The position numbers and the translations under genes are program-made. Shown here one piece after another: positions 51,115 through 61,662 of a stretch of DNA of 64,000 nucleotides. The number at the start of each line of letters is the position of its first letter. Position 1 is the stretch's first letter. Origin of the DNA: Cyanophora paradoxa (Eukaryota; Glaucocystophyceae; Cyanophorales; Cyanophoraceae); the NCBI GenBank assembly GCA_004431415.1, contig QPMI01000685.1, positions 17,935-81,934 of the forward strand, read 5' to 3'. The notes below the pieces were generated by a model. The model was not told the DNA's origin. It saw only the letters and a program-made list of their open reading frames with translations, and searched no databases.

Positions 51115-51789
51115 ATGCGGCCCGTCGCCTTCGTCTTCGTCCTTCTCGCCTTCGCTGCGCTCGCCGGCGCCGCCCGCGCCGCCGAGCCGGAGGTCGAAGA
51201 CCTCGGCGTCCAGGTCGAGCAAAAGAGCCCCGGTGCGCGCGCGGCGGGGCGATTTTTCCGGGTGCTCGGCGCGCATTAAATTGCGTTTCGCAGGCCGCCG
51301 CCGCTTGAATCTTCTCCGTGCGGATTTTTCGCGCGCGGTTGCAATTGCACATCTCTCCGCATGTTCTCATTTCCGACGTCGACAGCAACGATCAATTGCG
51401 GAGACGTGCGGAACTGCTACGCGTGCACCGAGGCCGCGATCTGCGAGTGGTGCGCAATGCCTGCAGCTGTCTGATTACATCTCAGGAAGCCGCGGCCCCG
51501 AATCCCGCGGAAGCAGCAGCTGATCGAATCCGGTATACTTAGGTGCCCGACAGACAACAACGGCCAGGGCGGATGCCAGAACCGCGCTCGCGGCTGCGGT
51601 GGTGCGGTTTTTGCGCCATAGCCAGACGTCAACTCCGAGCTCGAGATCTAGAGACACAAGGATCAAATTCGAATTGAGTGCACTGATCATGGATGATGCA
51701 GGCAACGGCATCACGGAGGGGCAGAAGTGCCCGCAGTGCGGCTGTGGTGCGAAAACCGGGGCGGGTCTAGCGCTAGCTATAGCCCAGTA
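51115..51789 (+). CDS. Small secreted cysteine-rich protein, PSI-like (exons approximate)
   Basis: ATG 51115 opens a clear signal peptide (MRPVAFVFVLLAFAALAGAA, then RAAEPEVEDLGVQVEQKSP) with a GTGCGC donor after the last codon. A later exon reads ATINCGDVRNCYACTEAAIC followed by EWCAMP, a spacing (C-x5-C-x2-C-x5-C-x2-C) like PSI/cysteine-rich extracellular modules. Next come CPTDNNGQGGCQNRARGCG and, further on, GQKCPQCGCGAKTGAG, with a stop at about 51789. Exon joins between these pieces are not fully resolved. The family is not recognised beyond the PSI-like resemblance. It follows the duplicated leader described above. Confidence 0.5.
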
Positions 51790-52438
51790 GGCCTCGAGAC
51801 AGCGTCCATTGACGCTGATTTCGCGGCTTCTGGGCCGCTAGGGGGCGTAAGCGCCTCCTTCATCGGGCGCTCCTAGATCTGTCCGACCGCGCGCGGCGAG
51901 CTGGCCGCGCACCTCGGTGAGTGCCGCGGCTTTGAAGCGCTGATTTCGCCCACCCCGCCGCATGCGCAGTGCCTCCGCCCGGTGCCGGTGTCCCGCCGCC
52001 GCCGCCGCCGCCGCCGCCGCCTCGCTTCGCCTGAGCGGCCCGACTTGCTCGACGGTTTTCTGTGGTTCAGTCCTATAGCTAGTCTCACCAGCGTTAACTC
52101 ACTTCGTTGGCCGTCGGACGTCTTAAATGTAAATATTTCACGCACATCGAGATCCGGAGCGCGAGCTCGCTCGGCCGAATGGGCGTTGAAATTAGTGGGA
52201 TGCCTGGCGTGGTGCGGAGGAAGCTTCGGAATGGCGCGACATGCACGCGAATGAACTTGCACGGCGGTGGGCCCGGGGGCGGATGGGGTGGCAGCGCGAA
52301 ATCAAGGGGACTGCGGACCGCCTCTTCATCGATTCGCCCTCGAGCACAATCGAGTCATAGAGCTAGCCTAGCACGGGGGTCGCGAGGGGGACTAGCCTCG
52401 GGGCGAGCTAGGGCTGGGTCGGGGGGGCCAGGGGCCGC
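51790..52438. other. Convergent spacer
   Basis: Between the secreted-protein gene and the glucan phosphatase 3' end. It contains a (GCC)n run at about 51994-52021 and no recognisable gene. Confidence 0.45.
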
Positions 52439-54502
52439 TCAGTAGGGCTCGCCGGTGACGAGGGGGCGGATGATGCCCATGTTGGGGACCGCCACCGTCC
52501 GGTACGCCTGCTCCAAAAACCCTCAGACGGGAGAAACGCGCGGGGCGGGGGCGGGGCGGGGGCGGGGGCGGGCGAGGGGCGCGCCTTGACGTGGGCGCAG
52601 GCGGCGTCGGGGTCCATCTTGTGCTGCCGCCCCTCGCCCGTGAGCCGGCCGGGGCGAGACGAGGGACGGGGGGCCGGGGGGCGGACCTTCCAGCAGAGGT
52701 AGGCGACGACGACGGCGGGGGCGCGGCCCATCCCCGCCGTGCAGTGCACGTACGCCTGCGCCGCGGGCGGGGCGCGTGAGGCGGCGGCGGGCGGCGGGCG
52801 ACGGGCCGCGGGGAGCTGCGGCGGGGGCGGGGGCGGGGGCGGCACCTTGTGGCCCTGGGCGAGGAGCGTGTCCCACTCCTTCACGGCCCCCTTCAGGCGC
52901 CGCCGCAGGTCCTCCGGGTTGAAGTCGCTGCCCCGAAAATGTAAGGCGGGGGGAGGGGGGGTGGGAGGGGTACGGGGCGGCGCACTAGATGGGGTAGTGG
53001 ACGAGCTTGATGCCGATCCTGCGGTAGTGCTCCTGCGGGGCGCGTGAGGGGGGCGGGAGCGGGCGGGGCCAAGGGGGCGGGGGCGGCGCGCCTGGAGTTC
53101 GGGCCAGGGGATCTGGCGCTGATGGATGTCCTCCATGGTCTGCACGTTGAGGACGGCCGTCACCCCCGCCTCCTTCATCGCATCCAGGTCCTCCTTCCTC
53201 TGCCCGCCCCGCCCCTCAGCGGCACGCGGCGCCGGGGCCGGGGCGGGGCGTGGCGGGGCGGGGAGGACCTGCGGGTAGGGCCCGATGAACATGTTGTCCG
53301 GGACGTAGTCGAACTTCATCCCTGCGCGGGCGCGCTCAGAGGCGGGGGGAGAGGGCGCGCGGCGGGCTCGCACCGGCGACGAAGTTGACGTCGTGGGTGT
53401 CGTAGACGCCGTTGACCATCTGCGCCTCCACCAGGTTCGTCCGCTGCCGCCCGGGGATCAGCCGAGGGCGCGCGGGGCGCCGGGTCCAGGCGGGGCGGGC
53501 GTACCCGGTTCGGCTCGCGCTCCCACATCTCCGCCTTCTTCGTCCGCTCGTTCAGGATCGAGTACCTGGGCGCGCCTCCGTCTGAGGCGGGGGCACGGGA
53601 AGCGGGGGCGTGGGCGAGGGGGCACCGGTACTGGATGTCGCCGTACTTGCCGCGGGGCACGAGGAGCTCGAGCTCCCAGTTGCGCTCGCGCGCCCCCGTG
53701 CGCAGCGTCCGCGGCGGGCCCAGGCTCAGCCCCGCCGTCCCCTTCGTCCACCTGCCCCGGGGTGAGCGGGGGCGAGCGGAGGGCGGGGCGGGCAGGGGGT
53801 GCAGCGCGCCGCCCGATCTCGTCCATGTCGCCGGTGACGCAGACGCGCTGGCCGTCGGGGACGACGTAGTAGATGGAGAAGCGGACGCGCAGGTGGTCGA
53901 ACGCGTCCGTCACCTCCACCCGCTCCCCGCCCTCCGTCGCCGCGAAGTCAACCTGCGCGCGCCCCGCCGCCCTCGGCCCCGGCGCGCAGGCGGCGGAGCA
54001 GGAAGCGCGGGGCGGCGCACGATGCGGTTCGGGCCGGCCTCCCAGCGCGGCGGCTGCCTCCCGTGGAGGGCGACGTACTGCAAGGGGCGCCGCGGTCGGC
54101 GGGGGCGGGGCGGGGAGGGCGGGTGGGTACGGGCGGCAGGCACCTTGTACTCGAAGGGGGGCACGCTGGGCGGGAGGCGCAGCTCGGCCGTCCAGACGTG
54201 GTCCTTGCCCCACTTCATTTTCTGCGCCCCCGAGGGTCACTTGGGCGGGTCCTGGGGCGACGGCTGCGGCGGGGCCACGGCGTACGAAAGCGCGGGAGAG
54301 CTCCCAGCCCCCGAACTCCGGGAGCGACCCGCAGATCACGAGAAAATCACCAGGATACGTCACATACTTGATGGAGAAGTGCACGGTCCTGTAGCCTGCG
54401 GGGCGGGCGTCAGCGGCGGCGCGGGCGGCGTGAGGGGTGCGGTGGCGCGCCATCCTGCCCGTGCGTGCCGTTGGACACGCCGTTATGGCCCGGGTGCGCC
54501 AT
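52439..54502 (-). CDS. Laforin/SEX4-like glucan phosphatase with two CBM20 starch-binding domains
   Basis: Glucan phosphatases remove phosphate from starch or glycogen. ATG 54502 (MAHPGHNGVSNGTHGQDG) joins through a GC-AG intron to YRTVHFSIKYVTYPGDFLVI and CGSLPEFGGWEL, with MKWGKDHVWTAELRLPPSVP and FEYK: a first CBM20. A second CBM20 reads HLRVRFSIYYVVPDGQRVCV, TGDMDEIG and NWELELLVPRGKYGDIQYRC. The dual-specificity phosphatase domain follows: FDYVPDNMFIGPYPQ, AGVTAVLNVQTMEDIHQRQI, HYRRIGIKLVHYPI, LKGAVKEWDTLLAQGHK and the active site YVHCTAGMGRAPAVVVAYL (HC-x5-R intact; HCTAGMGRAPA is the SEX4-type loop), then MDPDAACAHVK and a C-terminus ending VTGEPY, TGA 52439-52441. The CBM20-then-DSP order is laforin-like, the active-site loop SEX4-like. 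It begins 36 bp after the stop of the upstream same-strand gene. Confidence 0.9.
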
Positions 54503-54538
54503 CGCGGGCTGATCGCTGGCGCGGGGCCGGCCGGGGGC

Positions 54539-55128
54539 TTAGCTGGAGGCCTCCGGGCCCTTGAAGACGTAGTTGAACTCGCCGCTGCGCCGCGCGTCAG
54601 ACGGGGATGCCGGGATCGGCCGTGTGCTGCCCGCACCTGTCGAGGAGCTCCTGGATCTCGTCCGCGCCCTGCGGGGATGGTCGGACGGGAGAGGGAGGGG
54701 CGCCCGCGTACAGCAGCGAGGGCCCTCGATGCGCACGCCGATGTATCTGCCGTTAACGAAGACTTGAGGGAGGTCGCTCTTGCCTGCGCAGCGTGGACGT
54801 TTGGCGGGCGCGATTGTGCGGTCGGGACCCGAAAGGTCGGCTGAAGAAAGGAGCGTACCGCTCAGTCTGATCATATCCGCGCGGCGCGCGGGCTCGTATG
54901 ACAGGTTGACTTCCTCGTGCTCAACCTTGCACATAAGCAGCGTGTCCTTGACCTTCCTGCAGTCCGCCCGAACCTGCTCCGACGGTTACGCGGCGATCGG
55001 AAGCACGCGAGATGCTCCCCGCCACGGCCCTCCCCGCAACAGTCGAGGTTCGACCCAGGGGGCGTGACGGCGCGTCAACACACCTTGGCAGTCGAGGCTT
55101 CGCTGACCAGGTAGAGGACCACGGACAT
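54539..55128 (-). CDS. SH3BGR/glutaredoxin-like thioredoxin-fold protein
   Basis: Four exons joined in phase. ATG 55128 (MSVVLYLVSEASTAK), VRADCRKVKDTLLMCKVEHE with EVNLSYEPARRADMIRLSG, KSDLPQVFVNGRYIG, and GADEIQELLDSGEFNYVFKG ending PEASS, TAA 54539-54541. About 94 residues, the usual length of SH3BGRL-like proteins, which keep the glutaredoxin fold (V-x-LY-x-S, the 'EEVxIsyEPexRxxMixxSG' helix, PQVFVNGxYIGGxDE) but not necessarily the CxxC site; here the position shows TAKVRADC, with a single Cys, so thiol-disulfide activity is doubtful. It lies immediately upstream of the glucan phosphatase on the same strand. Confidence 0.88.
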
Positions 55129-55758
55129 GAATAGCGGGCCGATCGCCGGCCGTATCGAGCTGCCTGCTGACTGGGTACGCGGACAGACCTTCGCGCATCG
55201 TACCCCACCCATGCAGCTGACATCGATGATCGATGCTACCGATATGAGGCCAACGTTAACATCATGGCATCGTCCCGGCCGCCGTGCCGCCGCGGCCGGG
55301 CCGCGCCGCAGGGCGCGCTGCGCGGCCTGCGCACCCGGGAAGCCTCGCAAAATTAAAGTGCGCGCGGCCCGCGCGCGCGCGCGCACGTGCACCCCGGATC
55401 CCGGAAGCGCTATATATAGCTATCATATCGATATCGATATCGCTATATCGGTGCGACGTACGTATACGTAGCGGCTGGACGTTAGCTGCTGCTGCTGGGT
55501 GCAGCTGCTGGCTGCTGGCTGGACGTTAAATGCATGTACATACGTATTTAACGTACACGGAACTCAGTGATCATACTATCATATCAACGCCGGGGGAGTC
55601 GGGGGGCTGGGGTCGGGGCGTCGGAGAGCGGGGGGTCGGGCCGGGGGGCCGGGGTCGAGGGACGGCGCCGAGCTGGTCTCAAATCTATCTCTCATGCGCG
55701 GGGCAAGGCTTCTCATGCACGGGGCAAGGAAATGAGAGGAGTGGAGACCGTTAAACGC
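55129..55758. other. Spacer with promoter-like copy and palindromes
   Basis: A 29-bp stretch at 55188-55216 is identical to 57931-57959, where it contains the alveolin-like gene's start codon. 55410-55470 is a TATA/CGATATCG palindrome cluster, and 55660-55730 holds two copies of TCATGC[GA]CGGGGCAAGG. No gene supported. Confidence 0.5.
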
Positions 55759-56640
55759 TTAGTGCCGAGGGGAGAACGCAGCGTCCTGCGCGCGCCGGGT
55801 CAGAGATGGAGAGCGCGACGGCGAGGGAATCGACGCTCGAACCGCGAGCGGGGCGGCGCCGTCGACGTCCAGGAAGAGCAGATGGGCGAAGTCGGGCACC
55901 CCCTGCTCGCGGGGGGCGCGGTCAGTGGCGGCGCGGGGCGGCGCGGGGCGCCAGGAAGCGGGCCACGGGCGCACGAGGTCGAAGGGGAGGCCCGAGGTCG
56001 GGGACGCGGGCGCGCCCAAGTCTTCGAGGGAGAGGACGGGGGCGGTCTGTGGGCTGTCATTGCTCGGCGGGGCCCCTGCGGACGAGGCGACGCGCTTCAG
56101 GGTTCAGGGTTCAGAGTTCGCGGGGGTGCGTACCCCCGAAGACGATCACGGCGCCGGCCCGAGTGCCGCGGTCGCCGTCGCCAGCACCGACGGAGGGGAG
56201 CGCCGAGGCGGAGGAGGCCGAGACGCGGGGCGGGACGTCGGTCTCGGCCCCCTCGGGGTCGTCGGAGGCGGGGAGGAGGGCGGATGAAGCCGCCAGCGCG
56301 GCCGCCACGGCGGACAGGGTCGGCGGGACGCCGTGGTCGAGGAGCTCGAGCCCCGTCGCGTTCTGAGCGGCCGGTCAGCACCGAGCCGCCCCGCCGCGCA
56401 TCGCCGGGGCGCGCACCGGGCGCTCCGGGCCGCGCCCAGCTGGGTTCACGTCGCGCCGGCTAGCGTCGATGGCCGCGCGATACTGCATCTCCTCCTGCTC
56501 CGGGCTGAGCGGCGCGCCCTTCACGAAGGTCGAAGCCTGCCGCCGCGGGCCGACAAGCGTGAGCGGGGCGGAGCGGATCTCAGGCGGGGCGGCGCACGTT
56601 GGCCTGGTGGATCGGCGGCCGCTGCTCAGCGTCGCCTGGC
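55759..56640 (-). CDS. Unidentified protein with a UIM-like helix (limits approximate)
   Basis: Exon pieces on the minus strand: RRQASTFVKGAPLSPEQEEM then QYRAAIDASRRD, which resembles a ubiquitin-interacting motif (acidic run, then A-x3-S). Then NATGLELLDHGVPPTLSAVA, AAALAASSALLPAS, an acidic Ser-rich linker, GAGDGDRGTRAGAVIVFGG, GAPASPTSGLPFDLVRPWP, and finally GVPDFAHLLFLDVDGAAPLA followed by VRASI, with the frame closing near 55759. Donors and acceptors fit the local style. It may belong to the same gene as the 56772-57822 exons, since a donor-like GTCCGCC directly follows the last clear codon there. Confidence 0.4.
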
Positions 56641-56771
56641 GGGCCAGCAATCAGTCGCGGCTACGGATGACTCGCGGCTACGGATGACGAGAACGCGGCG
56701 ATAGCGCACCGTGGGTCACTGCGGTGAAGGCGCTGGGTCGGGGGTGCTTGAAGGGACGCTCGCTGCGTGCA

Positions 56772-57822
56772 TCAAGCTCTCAGGACTGCGGAAAGATGGG
56801 GGGAGGGAAGCTCGAGGGCGGACCTGTCCGGCGCGCCCTCGCCGGCATCCTCGGGCTCGGACTCGTCGTAGGCGCGCTTGCTCTCCGCGGCCTTGTCGCG
56901 GAAGTACTGGATGCGCGCCAAGTACTGCGCGCGGCGGCAACCGGTTTCCTCGCAAAGCTTGCGCTTCGCCTGCTGTGACTTGTCCTCCCAGTAGACTCCG
57001 AAGGGGAAGACAGCCAAGGCCTCCGTGTCGGAGCCGTCATCGCCGCTCTGGACGATGCAAGCGACGTAGTCGCCGATGTTGAGCGGCTTGCCGAGCTCGA
57101 GCGCCAGGACGAGCGACCCGCCGGGGATCTCCTTGTAGAAGACGAAGGACTTGTTCTCCGGGTTGAAGAGATCGTCGTTGCGCTGAAGGTTGCGCGGCGA
57201 CAAGGCAAGCACTTCGAAGGAGAAGCACTTCCTGTTGGTATCGAGCACGAAGGCTACGAGATTCTTCTTGTCGCCCGTGCAGGTCTCCAACTGCACCAGC
57301 AGGCTGCGCTTGCCGCTGGTTTCAGGTCCGGGAACGTCGTGGTTGACCCAGCTCCTCTCGAAGGACTTCATGCGCGCGGCGACCAGTCCACAGACTGGAG
57401 ATTGCGTTGACTCCTTCACAAACTCGAAATACCCAACCTGCACTCCGGTCACTTACTGCTACGCCGAAGTACTGCGCGGGGATCACTTACAGTGCCGAAC
57501 GCCACCTTGCTGCGGAGGTACTCGTCGAATGCACGGCCGGCGAAGTCCGTCATCGCCTTCTTGCGCTTCATGGTTTTCTGAGCGCGAAACAGACCTTCAG
57601 AATGCGGCGCGAGGGCAAGATCAGCGATCAAGATCAGGTCAGACGAACCGCGTCAGCCAGGCACTTCCCAAGAAACTGCTCGGCATCGTCGGGCGGGAGC
57701 GCCTGCGCATTCTTGCCCGCGTTACGAGCGCATGACGGGGGCGCGGGGCGGGGAGCAGTTACGTTAAGAGCCGCGACGAGCTCGACGAGCATCGGCTGCT
57801 GCTGCTGCTGCTGCTGTTGCAT
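56772..57822 (-). CDS. Unidentified protein with poly-Gln start and a large conserved-looking single exon
   Basis: ATG 57822 begins MQQQQQQQQPMLVELVAALN (CAG repeat). GT-AG joins lead to ALPPDDAEQFLGKCLADA, TMKRKKAMTDFAGRAFDEYL, RSKVAFGT and then a long exon from VGYFEFVKESTQSPVCGLVA through SWVNHDVPGPETSGKRSLLV, KKNLVAFVLDTNRKCFSFEV, NKSFVFYKEIPGGSLVLALE and DYVACIVQSGDDGSDTEALA to RRAQYLARIQYFRDKAAESK and an acidic end. The long exon has lower GC bias than neighbours and no family signature I know. The true end may be at DR near 56820, followed by an intron into the next gene call. It is divergent from the alveolin-like gene with a 131-bp shared upstream region. Confidence 0.6.
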
Positions 57823-57953
57823 TCAAGGAGAATGCCCCGTCCCGTCTGGACTCTGCTGCTGGTCTCGTCTGAACTCTGGATCACCGGTACCAGTTTTTCG
57901 ACGTCGAACGACCTTCGCGTTGCGAACTGGCCTTCGCGCATCGTACCCCACCC

Positions 57954-60848
57954 ATGCAGGCGTTGCGCGAGCTTTTCGGGGGCAGCGCACCGAAGGAGGC
58001 TCCCCCTGGCGAAGAGCTCGCACCCGAGGAAGAGCCCGAGGACGAGCCTGAGGCGGAAATTGCCGAGCAGGCCTCTGACGCCGCCCCTCGACGGACGGCG
58101 TGCACTACGAGTAGCGCGACGAAGCTGCAGGACCGCATTGTGACCGTGGAGGTGCGCGCAACCCAGCCGCGCCTCGCCTTTCTCTGTCGAACAGCTCACC
58201 GAGCCGGCGCCGCGCGCAGGTGCCCCGTATCGTCCCGGTAGAGGTTCGGACGATTGAGGAGCGGCTCCAGTGCGTCGAGGTCGAGGTCCCCGTGCGTCCC
58301 GAGCTCGCCGCGCTGCGCACACGTACGCGCGCGAGCATACGGTCCCTGTAGGTGCCCGTGCACCGCGTCCTCGAGGTGCCATATTCCTCTAGTCGCTTTG
58401 ATCCGACTCTACGCGCGCGGGCCGGCGCCCCGCGCGCGGCCTTGCCTTTCTGCGCGCCCTAGCCTTCGAATTCCCGATCTCAGGTCCCAACCGAGCGCGT
58501 GGTCATCCAGCGCGAGATCGTCGAGCGCGTCGTCGATGCGAGCCGCCTCCCGCGCCGCCGCCCGCGCCCGCGCCCTTCTATCAGCGAAATGATTCGCCGC
58601 GCGCGCAGCGCCCCGTCGTCGTCGAGAAGCTGGTCGAGGCGCGCGGCCCCGCTCCCCCGGCGCAGGCAGTACTTTAGACGGCTGAACTGCGCGCAGGTCC
58701 CTGTCGAGAAGGCGCGAGGGCGAGATTCGAATTCGGGCTTTCAAGGGGAATTTGATCCGGGCCGGCTCGCAGATCGTCGTGGTGGAGAAAGAAGTCGAGA
58801 AGATCATCGAGAAGCCCGTGTACATAGAGGCGCGCCCCGTAGTCGAGCCCCCGCCCGACCCAAGGTTCGAATTCGATCCACGCGGACAGGTCCCGAAGGA
58901 GGTGGTGCGGGAGGTGCCCGTACCCCTCGAGACGATCCGCGAGGTGCCGGTCACCGTCGAGATCATCAAGGAGGCGCGCGGCCGCCGCCACTGTTATCGC
59001 CCCGCGCGGACTCGAGCCCGGGCCGCCACGCGCCGCAGGTCCCCGTCGAGCGCACCGTGATCAAGGAGGCCCGCCCCTGCCGCGGCGCAGCGGTACCCGC
59101 CCGCTAACCCCGTACCCCCCCCGCAGGTGATCCGGGACCGCGTGGTGGAGGTCCCCGTCACCGTTCCGGTGCGCCCCCCGCGCCGCCTCCCCGCCCGCCG
59201 CCTCCCCCGCGAGGGGCGGGGGTGGGGGCGGGGCCAGGTGCGGGTGGAGAAGGCGGTGACGGTGGAGCGGCCGGTGGAGCGCACCGTCGAGCGCCCCGTC
59301 GTCGTCGAGCGGCCCGTCCAGGCCCGCCCCGCCCCGCCCCGCCCCGCCCCGCCCCGCCGCCCCGCCCGGCCCCTCACTGGCGGGGGCGCAGGTGCCGTGC
59401 GAGCGGGTGGTGGTCGTGGAGCGCCCCGTCGTGCGCGAGGTCGAGCGCCCCGTCTTCATCGAGCGCCGCGTCGAGGCCCGCCCGCCCCGAGCCCAGCCGA
59501 GCCGAGCCGCGCGGAGCCGCTCCGAGCCCGGGGTGCAGGTGCCGGTGGAGCGGGTGGTCGAGGTCCCCGTCTTCGTCTTCCCCGACGGCTCCTCCCGCCG
59601 CGCCGTCCGGCCCCGCACCCCCGCCCCTGCTCTCCCGCCCCGCCAGGCCTCACCCGCCCGGCAGGAAGTTCCAGCGGCCGCCGCTGCCGCGGCGGGTGCC
59701 CCCGAGGCGCCGGCGGCCGTGCCGGCGGCGGTCCCGGGGTCCTCCGAGTGCGATGCCGGAGCGCAAAGTCGCTTCAGCTGTTCTCCCGCCTCATATCCGC
59801 CCCCGCAGGGAGCCCCCTCCGGCGGGGGCCCCGCGGGAGGAGATCCCCGCCCCCTCCGCGGCCGCAGCGGACGCCGCCGCAGCGCCCGCTCCGACGGCGT
59901 TCGAGGGCGGGGCCGTCATCGGCGGATTCAGGTCCCCTCCCCCTCCCGCCCCGCCCCGCCGCCCGCCGCCGGCGACCGAGGCGGGAGGGCGCGTGGCGCC
60001 TCCTCCCGCGCAGCACGGGGGTGAGCGCCGACGCCGGCGGGGCGGCCGGCCTCTCCTCCTCCTCCGAGCTACGCACCGCCTCGCAGGCCTCGACCCTGCC
60101 CGACGGGTCCCCGCGCCCCTCCCCCCCGGCAGCGCCCGCCTCGCCCTCGCCCTCGCCCGCGTGCGAGCGACCCTCGCGCCCCCCGCGCAGGTCGCTGGCG
60201 GTGACGGCGCAGGCGACGCTCACCGCCACGGGCCTCGCCGCCGCCATCCTCCGCCCCGCCCCTCCACCGCGCCGGCGCCGGCGCTCGAGGCGATCGCGGA
60301 GGGCGAGGAGGGCGAGGAGGGGTCGGGCCCCGGCGGCCGCGGGGCGCCCGAGGCGGCGGCCGCAGGCGAGGACGACGAGGGGGGCGAGGAGGAGCTCGAG
60401 GCGGGGGAGGCGTGGGGCCGGGCGGAGCGCGGCGGGCGCCCCGAGTTCTCCGACCGCGCCACCGCCGCCCACGAGTCCGAGGTGCCCGCCCCGCGCCTCC
60501 CCGCGCCCTGGCGGCCCCCAGTGCCCCTGTTCTGAGGGGGCGGGGCCAGCACCTGGGGCTGCAGCAGCCGCTGGAGGGGCTGGAGGCGGACGAGGCGGCC
60601 CTCTCCGACGTCGAGCTCGGCCTCGAGGCCCGCCCCGCACCCCGCACCCCGCCCGCCCCCTGAGAGGCCGGGGCAGGAGACGGGGGAGCTGGCGGAGCGC
60701 GAGGCCGACGCCGAGCGCGCCGACGAGCGGGTCCGCTTCTGCCCCCTCCGACCCCGTCTGACCGGACCCGACCCGATCCGGCCAGGCGCGGGCGGAGGGG
60801 CGGGCGCGGGCCTCGGAGGCGGACCGCGACGGCCCCGCCGCGCCCTGA
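57954..60848 (+). CDS. Alveolin/epiplastin-like cortical membrane-skeleton protein
   Basis: ATG 57954 (MQALRELFGGSAPKEAPPGE), an acidic stretch, then KLQDRIVTVE and a long series of Val/Pro/Glu/Arg repeats spread over many short exons: VPRIVPVEVRTIEERLQ, RVVIQREIVERVVDAS, IVVVEKEVEKIIEKPVYIEA, VPKEVVREVPVPLETIREVP, VTVEIIKEARG, VIRDRVVEVPVTVPV, VEKAVTVERPVERTVERPVV, ERVVVVERPVVREVERPVFI and VPVERVVEVPVFVFP. These 'EKxVExPVExxVExPV' repeats are the signature of alveolins/epiplastins, which form the submembrane scaffold of alveolates and the epiplast of euglenids, glaucophytes and cryptophytes. The C-terminus is Ala/Pro-rich, then acidic (ELEAGEAW, EALEADEAALSDVELGLE-like); exons near 60550-60848 are my best reading and the end is approximate. 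Confidence 0.78.
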
Positions 60849-61662
60849 CCCGCGCCCGCGCCAAGCGCCCGGCCCCGCCCCGGCCCCGCGACGCCGGCCG
60901 CCACCGCCGGCAGCGACGAGTCGGAGGGCGCGCGGGCCGCCGCCGCCGCACGGGCGCGCGCTGAACCGCCCCCCCCCCCCCCCCCCCCCCCCCCGCGATC
61001 GCGATCGATCCGCTGCATGCACGTGATCACGAATTCGAATCCGAATGTGTTCGTCAAGCTCAAGGCTTGATCCTGGAATAATTGTAAAAATCGAGAACAA
61101 GCAAGGGCATATACACGTGTCAAGTTTATTGCGTATCACAGTACTACGGTACGAGATGCAAGCACGATTATTTATTAATGAGGATCGAAGAGTAGGAACG
61201 TCAACGCGACGACAGCCTGCAATTGCAGCTTACTAAAGTTACGAAGTTACGTATATACGTACACACTTCAGTGCGGTGGCGGTCGCGCGGCCTAATATCA
61301 CGAGTCAATCATGACCAGAACTACATCAAACCCTACTAGCTATGGGCTCTGGCTATCAGATGTGGAGAAACTGCCAGGCTGGAGGGTCTCGAAAATCTTG
61401 TTTGTATCGAAAAGTATATATTACTAATATAAGTATTTTGTGAACAGGTCGGGCGAACTAGAGTACAAAGCGGAAACGTCTATCGAAAATGAATTCGCCT
61501 ATTAGCAATGAATACTAAAAGCACGCGCAGAAATCACGAGAGCAGGCCGCTGAATGAATACGGCAAAAGATATTTATCGAAAAAGTCGTATCGCAATCGA
61601 GAATGTACTACCTACGGGCATCAAGTGGCTTGCGCATCAGGTATGAGGAGTCCTAGAGTGCA
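60849..61662. other. Spacer with poly-C tract and AT-rich DNA
   Basis: A 26-nt C run at 60969-60994, then AT-rich sequence with GATCGCGATCGATC and GAATTCGAAT palindromes to about 61660. No gene recognised. Confidence 0.5.
60969..60994 (+). repeat. Poly-C tract (26 nt)
   Basis: Twenty-six C just downstream of the alveolin-like gene, on that gene's sense strand; it may lie in an unrecognised 3' intron or UTR. Confidence 0.95.
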
